Assembly: GCA_035384565.1 (NCBI GenBank)
Contig: DAOOIT010000105.1
Coordinates: forward strand, 1 to 14,042
DNA length: 14,042 nucleotides
Source: Planctomycetota bacterium
GTDB taxonomy: Bacteria; Planctomycetota; PUPC01; DSUN01
Reading direction: 5' to 3'
Shown: piece after piece, positions 1 to 6,529 of the stretch
Layout: each line of letters starts with the position of its first letter
Numbering within the stretch: the stretch's first letter is position 1
Notes under the pieces: model-generated
Databases searched by the model: none
What the model was told of the DNA's origin: nothing
Seen by the model: the letters and a program-made list of their open reading frames with translations, nothing else
Program-made: the position numbers and the translations under genes

Positions 1-16
1 CGGGTAGCGAACCCGC

Positions 17-44
17 GGGAGGTTGGGGTCGGGAGGTTGGGGTT
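17..44 (+). repeat. Tandem 14-bp G-rich repeat, possible G-quadruplex
   Basis: Two 14-base units, GGGAGGTTGGGGTC and GGGAGGTTGGGGTT, lie head to tail and differ only in the last base. Four runs of three or four G separated by loops of 5, 2 and 5 bases fit the usual G-quadruplex pattern on the plus strand. Whether it folds in the cell is unknown. Confidence 0.7.
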
Positions 45-87
45 GGACGCGGGAGGGCTGTGCCGAGCGGCTGGCGGGCGGAGCCTG

Positions 88-133
88 CCCATGCTGTATC
101 AACCCTGTGAGGGGGAAAGTGATACAGCATGGG
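88..133. repeat. Perfect 14-bp inverted repeat
   Basis: CCCATGCTGTATCA at 88-101 is the exact reverse complement of 120-133, around an 18-base spacer. No T-rich tail follows on the plus strand, so it is not an obvious intrinsic terminator. It could be an operator, a structured RNA stem or the end of a small repeat element. Confidence 0.8.
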
Positions 134-140
134 TAGATGG

Positions 141-161
141 GCGAGAATGGGCGATTCTCGC
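141..161. repeat. Perfect 8-bp inverted repeat
   Basis: GCGAGAAT at 141-148 pairs exactly with ATTCTCGC at 154-161 around a five-base loop. It lies seven bases after the preceding larger inverted repeat and ten before the next, so the three form a row. Confidence 0.7.
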
Positions 162-170
162 GGTTCCGGC

Positions 171-203
171 CATACTCGTTCATCTGCGCGATGAGCAAGT
201 ATG
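171..203. repeat. 14-bp imperfect hairpin
   Basis: CATACTCGTTCATC (171-184) pairs with GATGAGCAAGTATG (190-203), with one mismatch and one G-T wobble around a five-base loop. It is the third of four consecutive hairpins upstream of the Kelch gene. Confidence 0.6.
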
Positions 204-263
204 TGAGCCGGTATGGCGGCGGCGTGTCTGGTTTCCAAGACCGTGGCGGCGGGTGGGGGCGCG

Positions 264-294
264 GGCGCGCCGACTGGAGGCCAGGCGGCGCGCC
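264..294. repeat. GGCGCGCC-flanked hairpin upstream of a promoter
   Basis: Two copies of the self-complementary octamer GGCGCGCC (264-271 and 287-294) flank an inner CTGG/CCAG stem. They form a nearly continuous stem of about 14 bp with one mismatch and a three-base loop. It ends 10 bases before the -35 element at 305, where a regulator or a fold could affect transcription. Confidence 0.55.
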
Positions 295-304
295 TGCCGC
301 GCTC

Positions 305-333
305 TTGACAGGGCGGTGCCCTCGGCCTACACT
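305..333 (+). promoter_or_regulatory. Sigma70-type promoter for the Kelch gene
   Basis: The -35 element is a perfect TTGACA (305-310). A 17-base spacer leads to the -10-like TACACT (328-333). Transcription would start near 340, giving a leader of about 50 bases before the ATG at 390. Spacing and the perfect -35 box support it; no experimental evidence is available. Confidence 0.6.
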
Positions 334-389
334 CACGCGATGCCGGCGTGCGACTGGCCTGGGGACGGTGTTTGAGAGGAGAAGGAACG

Positions 390-2486
390 ATGGCGCACGG
401 GACTGCGGCCTTCCTGGCGGCGGTGTTTGGGGTCGCGACGGCTGTCGGCGCTCCGACGCCGGACCCGCCCCACCCCGTGCTGAAGTGGGTGAAGCACCAT
501 CCGAGAGAGGGTGCGGCAAAGCCTTCGCCCAGATTGGGTTACGAAGGCTCCTATGGCTACGACTGGCTCACGAAGCTCCTCATTCGCCACGCGGGCCACA
601 ACCAGGGCGGCGGCGGCGAGCAGAACGCCGAGGTCTGGACCTATGATCTCGATGCCGACGCGTGGACGCTGAAGGAGCCCAACGACGCGCCCCCAGGCAC
701 CTGCTGCGACCAGCAGAACGTCTTCCACGACGCACTCCGCAAGTTCATCCGGTTCCCGGCGTTCAGCGGCAGCCACGGCTGGCAGTCGCCACGCGAGATC
801 AACCTCAAGAACAGCTCCGTCTGGACCTATGACCTCGACACCAACACCTGGCGCTACCTGAGGCCGTGCCCCGAGGTGTGGCCCGCCCCCCTGCGCGGCG
901 CCGCCTACGACCCACACCACCAGGTCGTCGTGCTCCACGGCGGCGAAGGGTCGAACCACGGCACCGTCGTATATGACCTGTACACAAACACTTGGACCGA
1001 GATGAAGCCGAAGCCGCCCGCCCCGGCGCCCAACCTCTCCCAGCCAGGCTTCACCTACGACGCCGCGAACCGCCTCTTCGTGCTCTTCGGCTCGCAGTTC
1101 CAGGAGGACGAGCGCACCTGGGTCTACGACCTGCGCGCCAACTCCTGGCGCACCCTCGACGTCCAAACCCACCCGCCAGGGAAGCGCACCAGCCCCGTCC
1201 TCGCCGCCGACACCCGCAACGGCATCGTGCTCTGCTCCGTCCAGCGCGATGGCGAGAAAGACAAGACCCTCGAGACCTGGGTGCTCGACGTGGCGAAGAG
1301 CACGTGGAAGCGCCTGGACCTCGACCCGCAGCCCGACCCTTCCGGCAGCCGTAACAGGATGCTTATGTACTTGCCGGACAAGAACTTATTCGTTCTCGAG
1401 AACCGAACGGACAAGGAGCAGCAACTCTGGACCTTCCGCTACGCCGAGGCCCCGCCCCCACCCCCGCGCGTGCCTAATCTGAAGGTCGTGACCAAGCCAG
1501 ACGCGGTTGTGCTCACCTGGGAGGCACCCGCCGGGGCTGATAGGCCCCGCTACACAGTGCTGCGCGGCGCGGGGAGCGTGCCGTGGGAGGTGGAGGTCAA
1601 GCCCATCGCCGAAGGCCTTGATGCAACGACGTTTACGGACGACAAGCCACCCAGGAAAGCCATCGCCTTCTACCAGGTGAAGGCCGCGGGCGGCTCCTTC
1701 ATCGTGCGAGCGCAACCGGCGGTGGTGAGTGATGTGGTGGTCTCGGTGCTTGGGCCGAAGCAGATCGAGGTGGCCTGGCCAAAGGCAGAAGCCGAGGATG
1801 TGGCAGGCTATCTCGTTGAGAGGGCAGAAGTTGCGGCGTATTCGACCGACGAGGTCCTGCGCGTGAAGCAGCGCTATTGCCACACCTCGGAGAACGCGGT
1901 GGGGCGGATCAAGCGGATCGGCCAGTTCCAGCGCCTCACGTCGCAACCGATTGCAGAGAATAGCCTTGTGGATGGGACGGTTGACCTGGCGACGGGCCAG
2001 AGGGAGCCTGCGGAACCGGGCCTGGGCGGGTCCGCGCTGAAGCCAGACCAGCTCGACCCCAACGGAAAGCCTTACAGATTTGCCACTTACGCCTACCGCG
2101 TGATCGCCGTCAACCGCCTGGGCGTCGCGGGCGGCCCCTCGGCCCTGGTGTTCACCTATCCGTCAGCCGTCCAGCACGTCTTCGCCAAGGAGGAAGGAGC
2201 AGGCGCCACGCGCCTCAAGTGGGTCGCCAACAGGGAGAAGGCCGTCAAGGGCTACCTCGTCTATCGGCACGACGGGCGGTGGGACAAGGACCCGATCTCG
2301 CTGCTAACGCCGGAGCCGCTTGCTGCCACTGAGTTTCTGGACGAAACCGCCGGCGGGGCGACCCGCCGCTACGAGGTGGTCGCGGTGGACGCTCTTGGCC
2401 AGGAGGGCGAGCCGTCGCAGCCCGTGTGGTCGCGGCGCGAGTGGCGGGCCTTCTACAAGCCCTACACCGGCGAATGGCACCAGTGA
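390..2486 (+). CDS. Secreted Kelch-repeat protein with fibronectin-III-like modules
   Basis: This 698-residue protein begins with a probable signal peptide (residues 1-21, cleavage near AVGA/PTP), so it should act outside the cytoplasm. Residues about 60-355 carry Kelch-type blades with recurring W-x-YDL-xxNxW strands (VWTYDLDTNTWR, VVYDLYTNTWTE, WVYDLRANSWRT), typical of a galactose-oxidase-like propeller. About 362-445, 450-590 and 594-684 look like fibronectin-III-like beta sandwiches, the middle one with an insertion. It ends in an aromatic tail, FYKPYTGEWHQ. The ATG at 390 was chosen over an in-frame start at 348 because GAGGAGAAGGA sits just upstream and the signal peptide then lies at the N-terminus. 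I see no catalytic residues. Carbohydrate or surface binding is plausible from the folds but unproven. It appears to be a single-gene unit. Confidence 0.85.
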   Translation: MAHGTAAFLAAVFGVATAVGAPTPDPPHPVLKWVKHHPREGAAKPSPRLGYEGSYGYDWLTKLLIRHAGHNQGGGGEQNAEVWTYDLDADAWTLKEPNDAPPGTCCDQQNVFHDALRKFIRFPAFSGSHGWQSPREINLKNSSVWTYDLDTNTWRYLRPCPEVWPAPLRGAAYDPHHQVVVLHGGEGSNHGTVVYDLYTNTWTEMKPKPPAPAPNLSQPGFTYDAANRLFVLFGSQFQEDERTWVYDLRANSWRTLDVQTHPPGKRTSPVLAADTRNGIVLCSVQRDGEKDKTLETWVLDVAKSTWKRLDLDPQPDPSGSRNRMLMYLPDKNLFVLENRTDKEQQLWTFRYAEAPPPPPRVPNLKVVTKPDAVVLTWEAPAGADRPRYTVLRGAGSVPWEVEVKPIAEGLDATTFTDDKPPRKAIAFYQVKAAGGSFIVRAQPAVVSDVVVSVLGPKQIEVAWPKAEAEDVAGYLVERAEVAAYSTDEVLRVKQRYCHTSENAVGRIKRIGQFQRLTSQPIAENSLVDGTVDLATGQREPAEPGLGGSALKPDQLDPNGKPYRFATYAYRVIAVNRLGVAGGPSALVFTYPSAVQHVFAKEEGAGATRLKWVANREKAVKGYLVYRHDGRWDKDPISLLTPEPLAATEFLDETAGGATRRYEVVAVDALGQEGEPSQPVWSRREWRAFYKPYTGEWHQ

Positions 2487-2506
2487 CGGGCCGCGCGGCG
2501 GGGGGC

Positions 2507-2535
2507 TTGCTTTCCCGTGTTTGCATCAGTACACT
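2507..2535 (+). promoter_or_regulatory. Promoter for the small secreted protein gene
   Basis: TTGCTT (2507-2512), a 17-base spacer and TACACT (2530-2535) form a sigma70-like promoter. Its -10 hexamer is identical to that of the upstream Kelch gene. Transcription from about 2542 would leave a leader of some 250 bases before the GTG at 2793. Confidence 0.5.
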
Positions 2536-2541
2536 GCCGGG

Positions 2542-2792
2542 AACTTGTGGAATCTCCAGTCCCCATGTGAGCGGGCCGAAAGGAGGTGAAGGCGAGCCAG
2601 GCCAACGAGCTGCTAACGGGTGCCGGGAAACGGGCGCCCGAGGAGTGGGCGCAATCCCGTGGGTCAGCTTCGTCTGCGGAGTTGCCCGCGCGCTTGCAGC
2701 GTGTGAACGGACAGTGAAAACCGGCGTGACGTGTGGTGAGTGAGTCGCAACTGCCCTCGGCTCCGCGAGGGCGCAATGCAGGAGAAAGACAC
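2542..2792 (+). promoter_or_regulatory. Long structured 5' leader, no recognised riboswitch
   Basis: This stretch has no credible gene. It contains AAAGGAGGTGA (2579-2589), a full match to the 16S 3' end complement but with no start codon at normal spacing. It also has an 8-bp hairpin (2617-2624 with 2633-2640, one G-T pair) and a perfect 6-bp hairpin (2754-2759 with 2766-2771) just before the true ribosome-binding site GCAGGAGAAAG. I compared it by eye with cobalamin and cyclic-di-GMP riboswitch patterns and found no match. A cis-acting RNA or a small RNA is possible. Confidence 0.4.
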
Positions 2793-3137
2793 GTGAGACC
2801 GCGGATTCTGGCTCTGATTGCCGTGTGCGTCGCTGTGGCGTTCGTGGCCAGCGTGGCGATGGCCGCTGAAGGCGAAAAGCCGAAGAAGCAGCCCGGCTGC
2901 GTCGGCACGGTCGCCGTAACCAAGGATGGCGATGCGATCAAGAGCATCACGATCACCGGCGGCAAGAAGGATGCCCCTGTGGTCTACTGCGTCGTCCTCG
3001 ACGAGAACGGCAAGAAGGTCGCCGCCTTCGATGGCAAGAAGGTGAAGGCCATCGGCACCATCGCGGAGAAGGACGGCAACAAGTGGATCACCGTGACGGA
3101 GTGCACGGAGATCGTCCCCAAGCCGAAGAACAACTGA
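2793..3137 (+). CDS. Small secreted lysine-rich beta protein, unknown function
   Basis: The 114-residue product has a classic signal peptide: a short basic start, a hydrophobic core of about 18 residues and an AMA/A-type cleavage site near residue 24. The mature part of about 90 residues is rich in lysine, with alternating beta-type segments (VGTVAVTKDG, IKSITITGG, VVYCVVLDENG, VKAIGTIAEKDGNKWITV). These suggest a small OB-like beta barrel, though this is inferred from pattern only. It has three cysteines, one near the mature N-terminus. The GTG at 2793 was preferred over an upstream in-frame start at 2733 because GCAGGAGAAAG precedes it and the signal peptide starts there. I do not recognise a named family. 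Confidence 0.75.
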   Translation: MRPRILALIAVCVAVAFVASVAMAAEGEKPKKQPGCVGTVAVTKDGDAIKSITITGGKKDAPVVYCVVLDENGKKVAAFDGKKVKAIGTIAEKDGNKWITVTECTEIVPKPKNN

Positions 3138-3160
3138 TCTCGGCTCGGCCGATGCAGTCG

Positions 3161-3204
3161 AGTGGCCGCGTTCCGCGCGAGCGGGGCGCGGCCGCTTCAT
3201 TTAT
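3161..3204 (+). terminator. Intrinsic terminator-like hairpin with GCGA tetraloop
   Basis: AGTGGCCGCG (3161-3170) pairs with CGCGGCCGCT (3187-3196) over 10 bp with one G-T wobble. Inside, CCGC/GCGG closes a GCGA tetraloop of the GNRA type. TTCATTTAT follows, a modest T-rich tail. It stands 24 bases after the small secreted protein gene and faces the end of the convergent minus-strand operon, which stops at 3231. Confidence 0.65.
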
Positions 3205-3230
3205 GGGCGAGCGGCTGTAGCGGCGGAGTC

Positions 3231-3410
3231 TCAAGGCGAGCGAAGGCGCTGAACCTGCTGTGTCTCGACCAGGCTCAGGAAGCCACGCAGGCGCCCCAGC
3301 GCGGCGAGGTTGGTCGCCACGTAGGCGCCCATGACGGCCATCAGCACGAGGGCCACGATCAGCCCGAAGCCACGCTGGCGTCTGCGTCGTCGTGCCCGAT
3401 GAAGCAGCAT
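3231..3410 (-). CDS. 59-residue GspK/PilX-like pseudopilin
   Basis: This very short gene (59 residues) begins MLLHRARRRRRQRG followed by FGLIVALVLMAVMGAYV. That is a strongly basic leader, a Gly-Phe prepilin-peptidase site (G14/F15) and a hydrophobic helix. Position +5 of the mature protein is Val, not Glu. GspK and PilX-type minor pilins also tend to lack this Glu, and the GxxLIVALVL pattern resembles theirs. GAGGTGA, overlapping the previous gene's stop, is a good ribosome-binding site, and the ATG lies four bases after that stop. There is almost no globular domain after the helix, whereas GspK normally has a large one. It may be a minimal tip or inhibitor subunit. It is the last gene of the operon. 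Confidence 0.7.
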   Translation of the reverse strand: MLLHRARRRRRQRGFGLIVALVLMAVMGAYVATNLAALGRLRGFLSLVETQQVQRLRSP

Positions 3411-3414
3411 GCGC

Positions 3415-3894
3415 TCACCTCGCTCCCGCCGCGGTCGGCACAGCCCGGAACGTGAAGAGCGGGCGCAGCCGGGCGCGCTCTCGGCCCGTAAGCTCGACCT
3501 CCCAGCGCCACGAGGCCACGGCCTTTCCCGCGTCTCGCTCCATGCGAGATGCGTTGACCCTGGCCAGGAACGGCCTGGGCGCGGGGTCCTCGGGGCCTCG
3601 CCGCGTGACCGCCGCGCCGGCGAGCCGGTAGACCACCTCGCCCTCCGCCTGGGGAATGTGCAGGGCGCCGTCGGCCACGCGAAGCGGCGCGATGGCCCGG
3701 CGCACGTCCTCGCGCCACCGCTCGCCGGCCTTCACCGCACGCGTAATGTCGTCCACATTGCGCAGAAGGTCCAGCGAGTGGGCGACGCAGGCGTAGTAGG
3801 CGAGCCAGGCCACGGTGGTCATGACGCCCAGGACGGCGATGTAGGTCATCACCTCCATGAGCGTGAAGCCGCGTTCTCGGTTCGCTGCGTTCAT
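3415..3894 (-). CDS. GspJ-like pseudopilin
   Basis: The 159-residue protein starts MNAANRERG followed by FTLMEVMTYIAVLGVMTTVAWLA. This is a textbook type III (prepilin) signal with cleavage at G9/F10, Glu at +5 of the mature form and a hydrophobic assembly helix of about 20 residues. The remaining 120 or so residues, with amphipathic helix (NVDDITRAVKAGERWREDVRRAI) and beta segments, fit a minor pseudopilin of the GspJ/PilW sort. The type is judged from size and gene order, not from a diagnostic motif. Its ATG overlaps the stop of the preceding pseudopilin (ATGA). The product would be processed by a prepilin peptidase that is not encoded in this window. Confidence 0.8.
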   Translation of the reverse strand: MNAANRERGFTLMEVMTYIAVLGVMTTVAWLAYYACVAHSLDLLRNVDDITRAVKAGERWREDVRRAIAPLRVADGALHIPQAEGEVVYRLAGAAVTRRGPEDPAPRPFLARVNASRMERDAGKAVASWRWEVELTGRERARLRPLFTFRAVPTAAGAR

Positions 3895-4253
3895 GGCACG
3901 TCCGCCTCCCGCACCACACGGCCGCCCTGGCGCAGGCGGGCGGGGGTCCACTCGAGCCGCACGTGCTTGCCCCTGACCGTGAGGGTGAACGTGCCCTCGG
4001 GCAGGTTCCTGGCGGCATCGGCGCGCACGGGGTAGGCGTGAACCCCCTCGCCGAATGCCTGCCACTCGCCGGCCAGCAACGCCTCGAACTCGCCGTCCAC
4101 GATCTCCATCGCCACGGCGCGGTAGTACTGCGCCTTCAGCATCGCCACGTCGGTTGATTGGCTGACGGCGAAGCCGGTGAAGACCACGGCCAGGAGGCCC
4201 ATGGCCACGGTCAGCTCGATCAGGATGCTCGCTCGGCGACGCTGCCTCACCAT
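3891..4253 (-). CDS. GspI/PilV-like pseudopilin with Ala at -1
   Basis: The 120-residue protein starts MVRQRRRA followed by SILIELTVAMGLLAVVFTGFA. The basic leader, hydrophobic helix and Glu at +5 mark a type IV pilin-like subunit. The residue before the cleavage site is Ala8 instead of the usual Gly, which prepilin peptidases tolerate in some substrates. The small soluble part (about 85 residues) suits a GspI- or GspH-like minor pseudopilin. The start lies inside the last codons of the upstream GspF-like gene (7-base overlap) and is preceded by GAGAGAGGG at good spacing. The start was set here because only this ATG places the signal at the N-terminus; the frame is open much further upstream. 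Confidence 0.8.
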   Translation of the reverse strand: MVRQRRRASILIELTVAMGLLAVVFTGFAVSQSTDVAMLKAQYYRAVAMEIVDGEFEALLAGEWQAFGEGVHAYPVRADAARNLPEGTFTLTVRGKHVRLEWTPARLRQGGRVVREADVP

Positions 4254-5518
4254 ATCATCCCCTCTCTCACGAGGAGCAGGAGGATGTGGAAGAACCCGAT
4301 CGCCACGAGCGCGACGATGGCGCCGTTGCCGAGGACGAGCGCCGTGGTGACCGCCTGGGCCGCCGTCTGCTCCTGCTGGAACGCCTTGGCGTCGAGACTC
4401 TCGTGCCAGCCGGCGAGGGCATCGAGGAACCCAAGGTTCCCGTGCGCGGCATTGGCGAGCCGCCACTTCAGCTCGCCGGACCCGTCGAGCCACCCGAGGG
4501 CCTCGGCGAGCGGCGCCCCGCGCGCCATCGCCGCTGCCGCGGCCTGCGCGCGCCGCACGAGCACGCGGTTCGCGGTTGCCGCGGCGGCCAACTCGACGGC
4601 CCTCGCCTCGGGCACGCCGGCGTCGAGCAGCACGGCCAGCATGGCCGAGAAGTCGCGCTGGAGCCGCTTGCGCCGCCACGGCAGCCACACGGCCAGCCGG
4701 TCCCCGAGCCACCGCAGCCGCAGGAGCGTCGCCAGCTCCGGCCCGCCAACGTAGGACAGCGCCGAGAGGACGACGACCAGGCTCAGCGCCGCCGCCACGG
4801 CAAAGAGCGCCTGGGCGTACGGCGACACCAGCGCCCATTCCGCCAGGTGCATGTCCTCCAGCATCATCTGGAGCCTCGGCACGATGGCGAGAACGGCGAA
4901 CAGGAACAGGCCCACGCCGGTGAGGAAGAAGCCCGACGCCAGCACAACCACGTAGTTCATCGCGCTCCGCATGCGAGGCGTGGCGCTGGTGAGCACTCTG
5001 CGACAGGCGGGCAGCACCTTGCGAATGTCGCCCGTCTCGCCGCCGACCCGGAGCATCTCGGCCACCTGGGGCGGCACGAGGCCGGGCACGGCGCGCAGGG
5101 CCGCGGGGAGCGCCTCGCCGCCGCTCAGCCGCCGGGCCACGCGCGCCAGGCGAGGCCCGAACACCATCCGCGCCCGATACCTGCCAACCCAGGCCCACGG
5201 ACGGCTGAGCACGGGCAGGTGCGTGAACATCCAGTACGCGACGGGGTAGCAGCTCTTCAACTCCAGGCGCTCGGCCTCGGCGAGCGACACGAGCGCGCGC
5301 TCCACGCTCTTGCCCTGCGCCACGCACGTTTCCACGATGTCGAGCAGCAGCCGCCCCCGCTCCTGGCGCCGCAACGGCAGGCTCAGCGCCCAGTAGACCG
5401 CGTACGGCACGCCCAGGACGAAGAAGAGCCAGATGCTCCAGGCCACTAGCTCGGGGAGCGGCTCCCGCATGCCGGTGGCGGGACCGCCGAGGGATTGCAT
5501 CGAGGCAAAGGTCAACAT
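4247..5518 (-). CDS. GspF/PilC-like inner-membrane platform protein, second copy
   Basis: At 423 residues this is near the usual GspF length but has an extra N-terminal membrane segment (about 24-46). A first T2SF-type helical domain follows, with the motif VPPQVAEMLRVGGETGDIRKVL. Two membrane helices lie at about 190-215 and 240-265. A second helical domain (FSAMLAVLLDAGVPEARAVE) and a last C-terminal membrane helix complete it. GspF proteins sit in the inner membrane and couple the assembly ATPase to pilin polymerisation. It starts 12 bases after the first GspF-like gene. The start has a weak ribosome-binding site, and in-frame ATGs at 5500 and about 5470 are alternatives. It is clearly different in sequence from its neighbour, so the pair may form a mixed platform. 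Confidence 0.85.
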   Translation of the reverse strand: MLTFASMQSLGGPATGMREPLPELVAWSIWLFFVLGVPYAVYWALSLPLRRQERGRLLLDIVETCVAQGKSVERALVSLAEAERLELKSCYPVAYWMFTHLPVLSRPWAWVGRYRARMVFGPRLARVARRLSGGEALPAALRAVPGLVPPQVAEMLRVGGETGDIRKVLPACRRVLTSATPRMRSAMNYVVVLASGFFLTGVGLFLFAVLAIVPRLQMMLEDMHLAEWALVSPYAQALFAVAAALSLVVVLSALSYVGGPELATLLRLRWLGDRLAVWLPWRRKRLQRDFSAMLAVLLDAGVPEARAVELAAAATANRVLVRRAQAAAAAMARGAPLAEALGWLDGSGELKWRLANAAHGNLGFLDALAGWHESLDAKAFQQEQTAAQAVTTALVLGNGAIVALVAIGFFHILLLLVREGMIW

Positions 5519-5530
5519 GACGTGCTCTGC

Positions 5531-6529
5531 CTAGGAGCCTGCGATCTGCTGCATCAGCGCCACCAGGGGCGCCGCGATGGACGACAGTTGGAAGAACAGC
5601 ATGCTGCCGAGGACGAGGATGGACGACGGCAGCGCGGCGTAGAGCAGCATCTCGGTGCCGTGGTCGGCGCGCGTGTGGTAGAGCTGCGCCGCGCGCTCGA
5701 AGCCCGCCGCCATGTCCTCGCCGCCCTGGTCCACCATCCAGGTGAAGAGGGCGGGGAACACGCGGTCGCCTTCCGCCATCTCGGCGAAGCGCGCGCGGCC
5801 GCCGGCCAGCCGGTCGCGCAGGCGGCCGAAGGCCGGGCCGGCGCGGGTGTGCTTCTCGAGCTGTTCCATGAGCTGGAGCGCATCGTCGAGGCGGCACCCG
5901 CCGTGAAGCATCAGCGCCAGGGCCGAGGCGGCCTGAGCCAGGCTCGCCTCGCGGAACGGCGACACGCTCCACCGCAGCCAGCGGCGAACGGCTGGAAGCG
6001 ATAAGGCAATGGCCACGGCCAGCAGCACCGCAGTGAGCGCCGCCGGCGCGCCCAGGACCCTCACGCCCCAGGCCCCCGGCGTGCGGTAGATCAGGCCAAG
6101 GGAAATGGAGTGGAAATCAGCGGCGAACTCGCGCAGCAGCGGCCCGAGATAGAGCGCGAGGAACAGCGACACGCCGAGCGTGGCCAGCAGCACGACGATG
6201 GGGTAGAACAGGAGCCCCTTGAGCCGCGTCCACACCGAGCCGACGCGGCGGTAGTGGTCGGCCAGCATCTGGAGGATGGCGGGCAGGTTGTTGCCGGCGG
6301 CGCCGACGCGGACCATGTGAACGTAGAGGTCGGGCAGGCGCTTGCCGTCGAGCGCCTGGGCGAGCGGCACGCCGCGGGCCAGGTCGGCGGCGACGGCCTG
6401 GAGGTCGGCCGTCAGGGCGCCGCGGCCCAGCCCGAGGCAAAGCTGTTCCACGGCTCCCTCCAGCGGAATGCCGTCCCGCAGCATCTGCGCCAACTGCTCG
6501 TTGAAGAACGCGAATTCATCGTGCTTCAT
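5531..6529 (-). CDS. GspF/PilC-like inner-membrane platform protein, first copy
   Basis: The 332-residue protein has two T2SF-type cytoplasmic helical domains: about 5-100, with LRDGIPLEGAVEQL and VRVGAAGNNLPAILQMLADH, and about 190-290, with LMLHGGCRLDDALQLMEQL. Membrane helices lie at about 106-132, 160-182 and 296-328. It is shorter than usual GspF proteins (about 400) because the N-terminal tail before the first domain is missing. Its conserved loop reads GAAGN where many relatives have GE-x-G. The start ATG overlaps the ATPase gene's stop (ATGA), and MKHDEFAFFNEQL is a natural beginning, so the much longer open frame upstream is not used. It should work with the ATPase encoded just before it. 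Confidence 0.88.
   Translation of the reverse strand: MKHDEFAFFNEQLAQMLRDGIPLEGAVEQLCLGLGRGALTADLQAVAADLARGVPLAQALDGKRLPDLYVHMVRVGAAGNNLPAILQMLADHYRRVGSVWTRLKGLLFYPIVVLLATLGVSLFLALYLGPLLREFAADFHSISLGLIYRTPGAWGVRVLGAPAALTAVLLAVAIALSLPAVRRWLRWSVSPFREASLAQAASALALMLHGGCRLDDALQLMEQLEKHTRAGPAFGRLRDRLAGGRARFAEMAEGDRVFPALFTWMVDQGGEDMAAGFERAAQLYHTRADHGTEMLLYAALPSSILVLGSMLFFQLSSIAAPLVALMQQIAGS

Larger units (their letters stand above)
1..389. other. Gene-free 5' region with repeats and a promoter
   Basis: I find no convincing gene here; the short open frames have no family resemblance and no ribosome-binding site. The region holds a G-rich tandem repeat (17-44), four successive inverted repeats (88-133, 141-161, 171-203, 264-294) and a promoter (305-333) for the gene starting at 390. 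The density of inverted repeats suggests a structured RNA, a regulatory region or a mobile-repeat remnant; the sequence alone does not decide between these. Confidence 0.6.

Noticed and set aside
2586..2717. Possible 43-residue leader peptide starting with GTG inside the AAAGGAGGTGA sequence
   Set aside because: The start would overlap its own ribosome-binding site and no other site precedes it; there is no recognisable peptide signal.
2542..2792. Cobalamin or cyclic-di-GMP riboswitch in the long leader
   Set aside because: The conserved cores of these classes are not present on reading; only generic hairpins are seen.
4286..5449. Long open frame on the plus strand opposite the second GspF-like gene
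   Set aside because: It is rich in His, Arg, Gln and Pro with no domains, while the minus strand encodes membrane helices and T2SF motifs.
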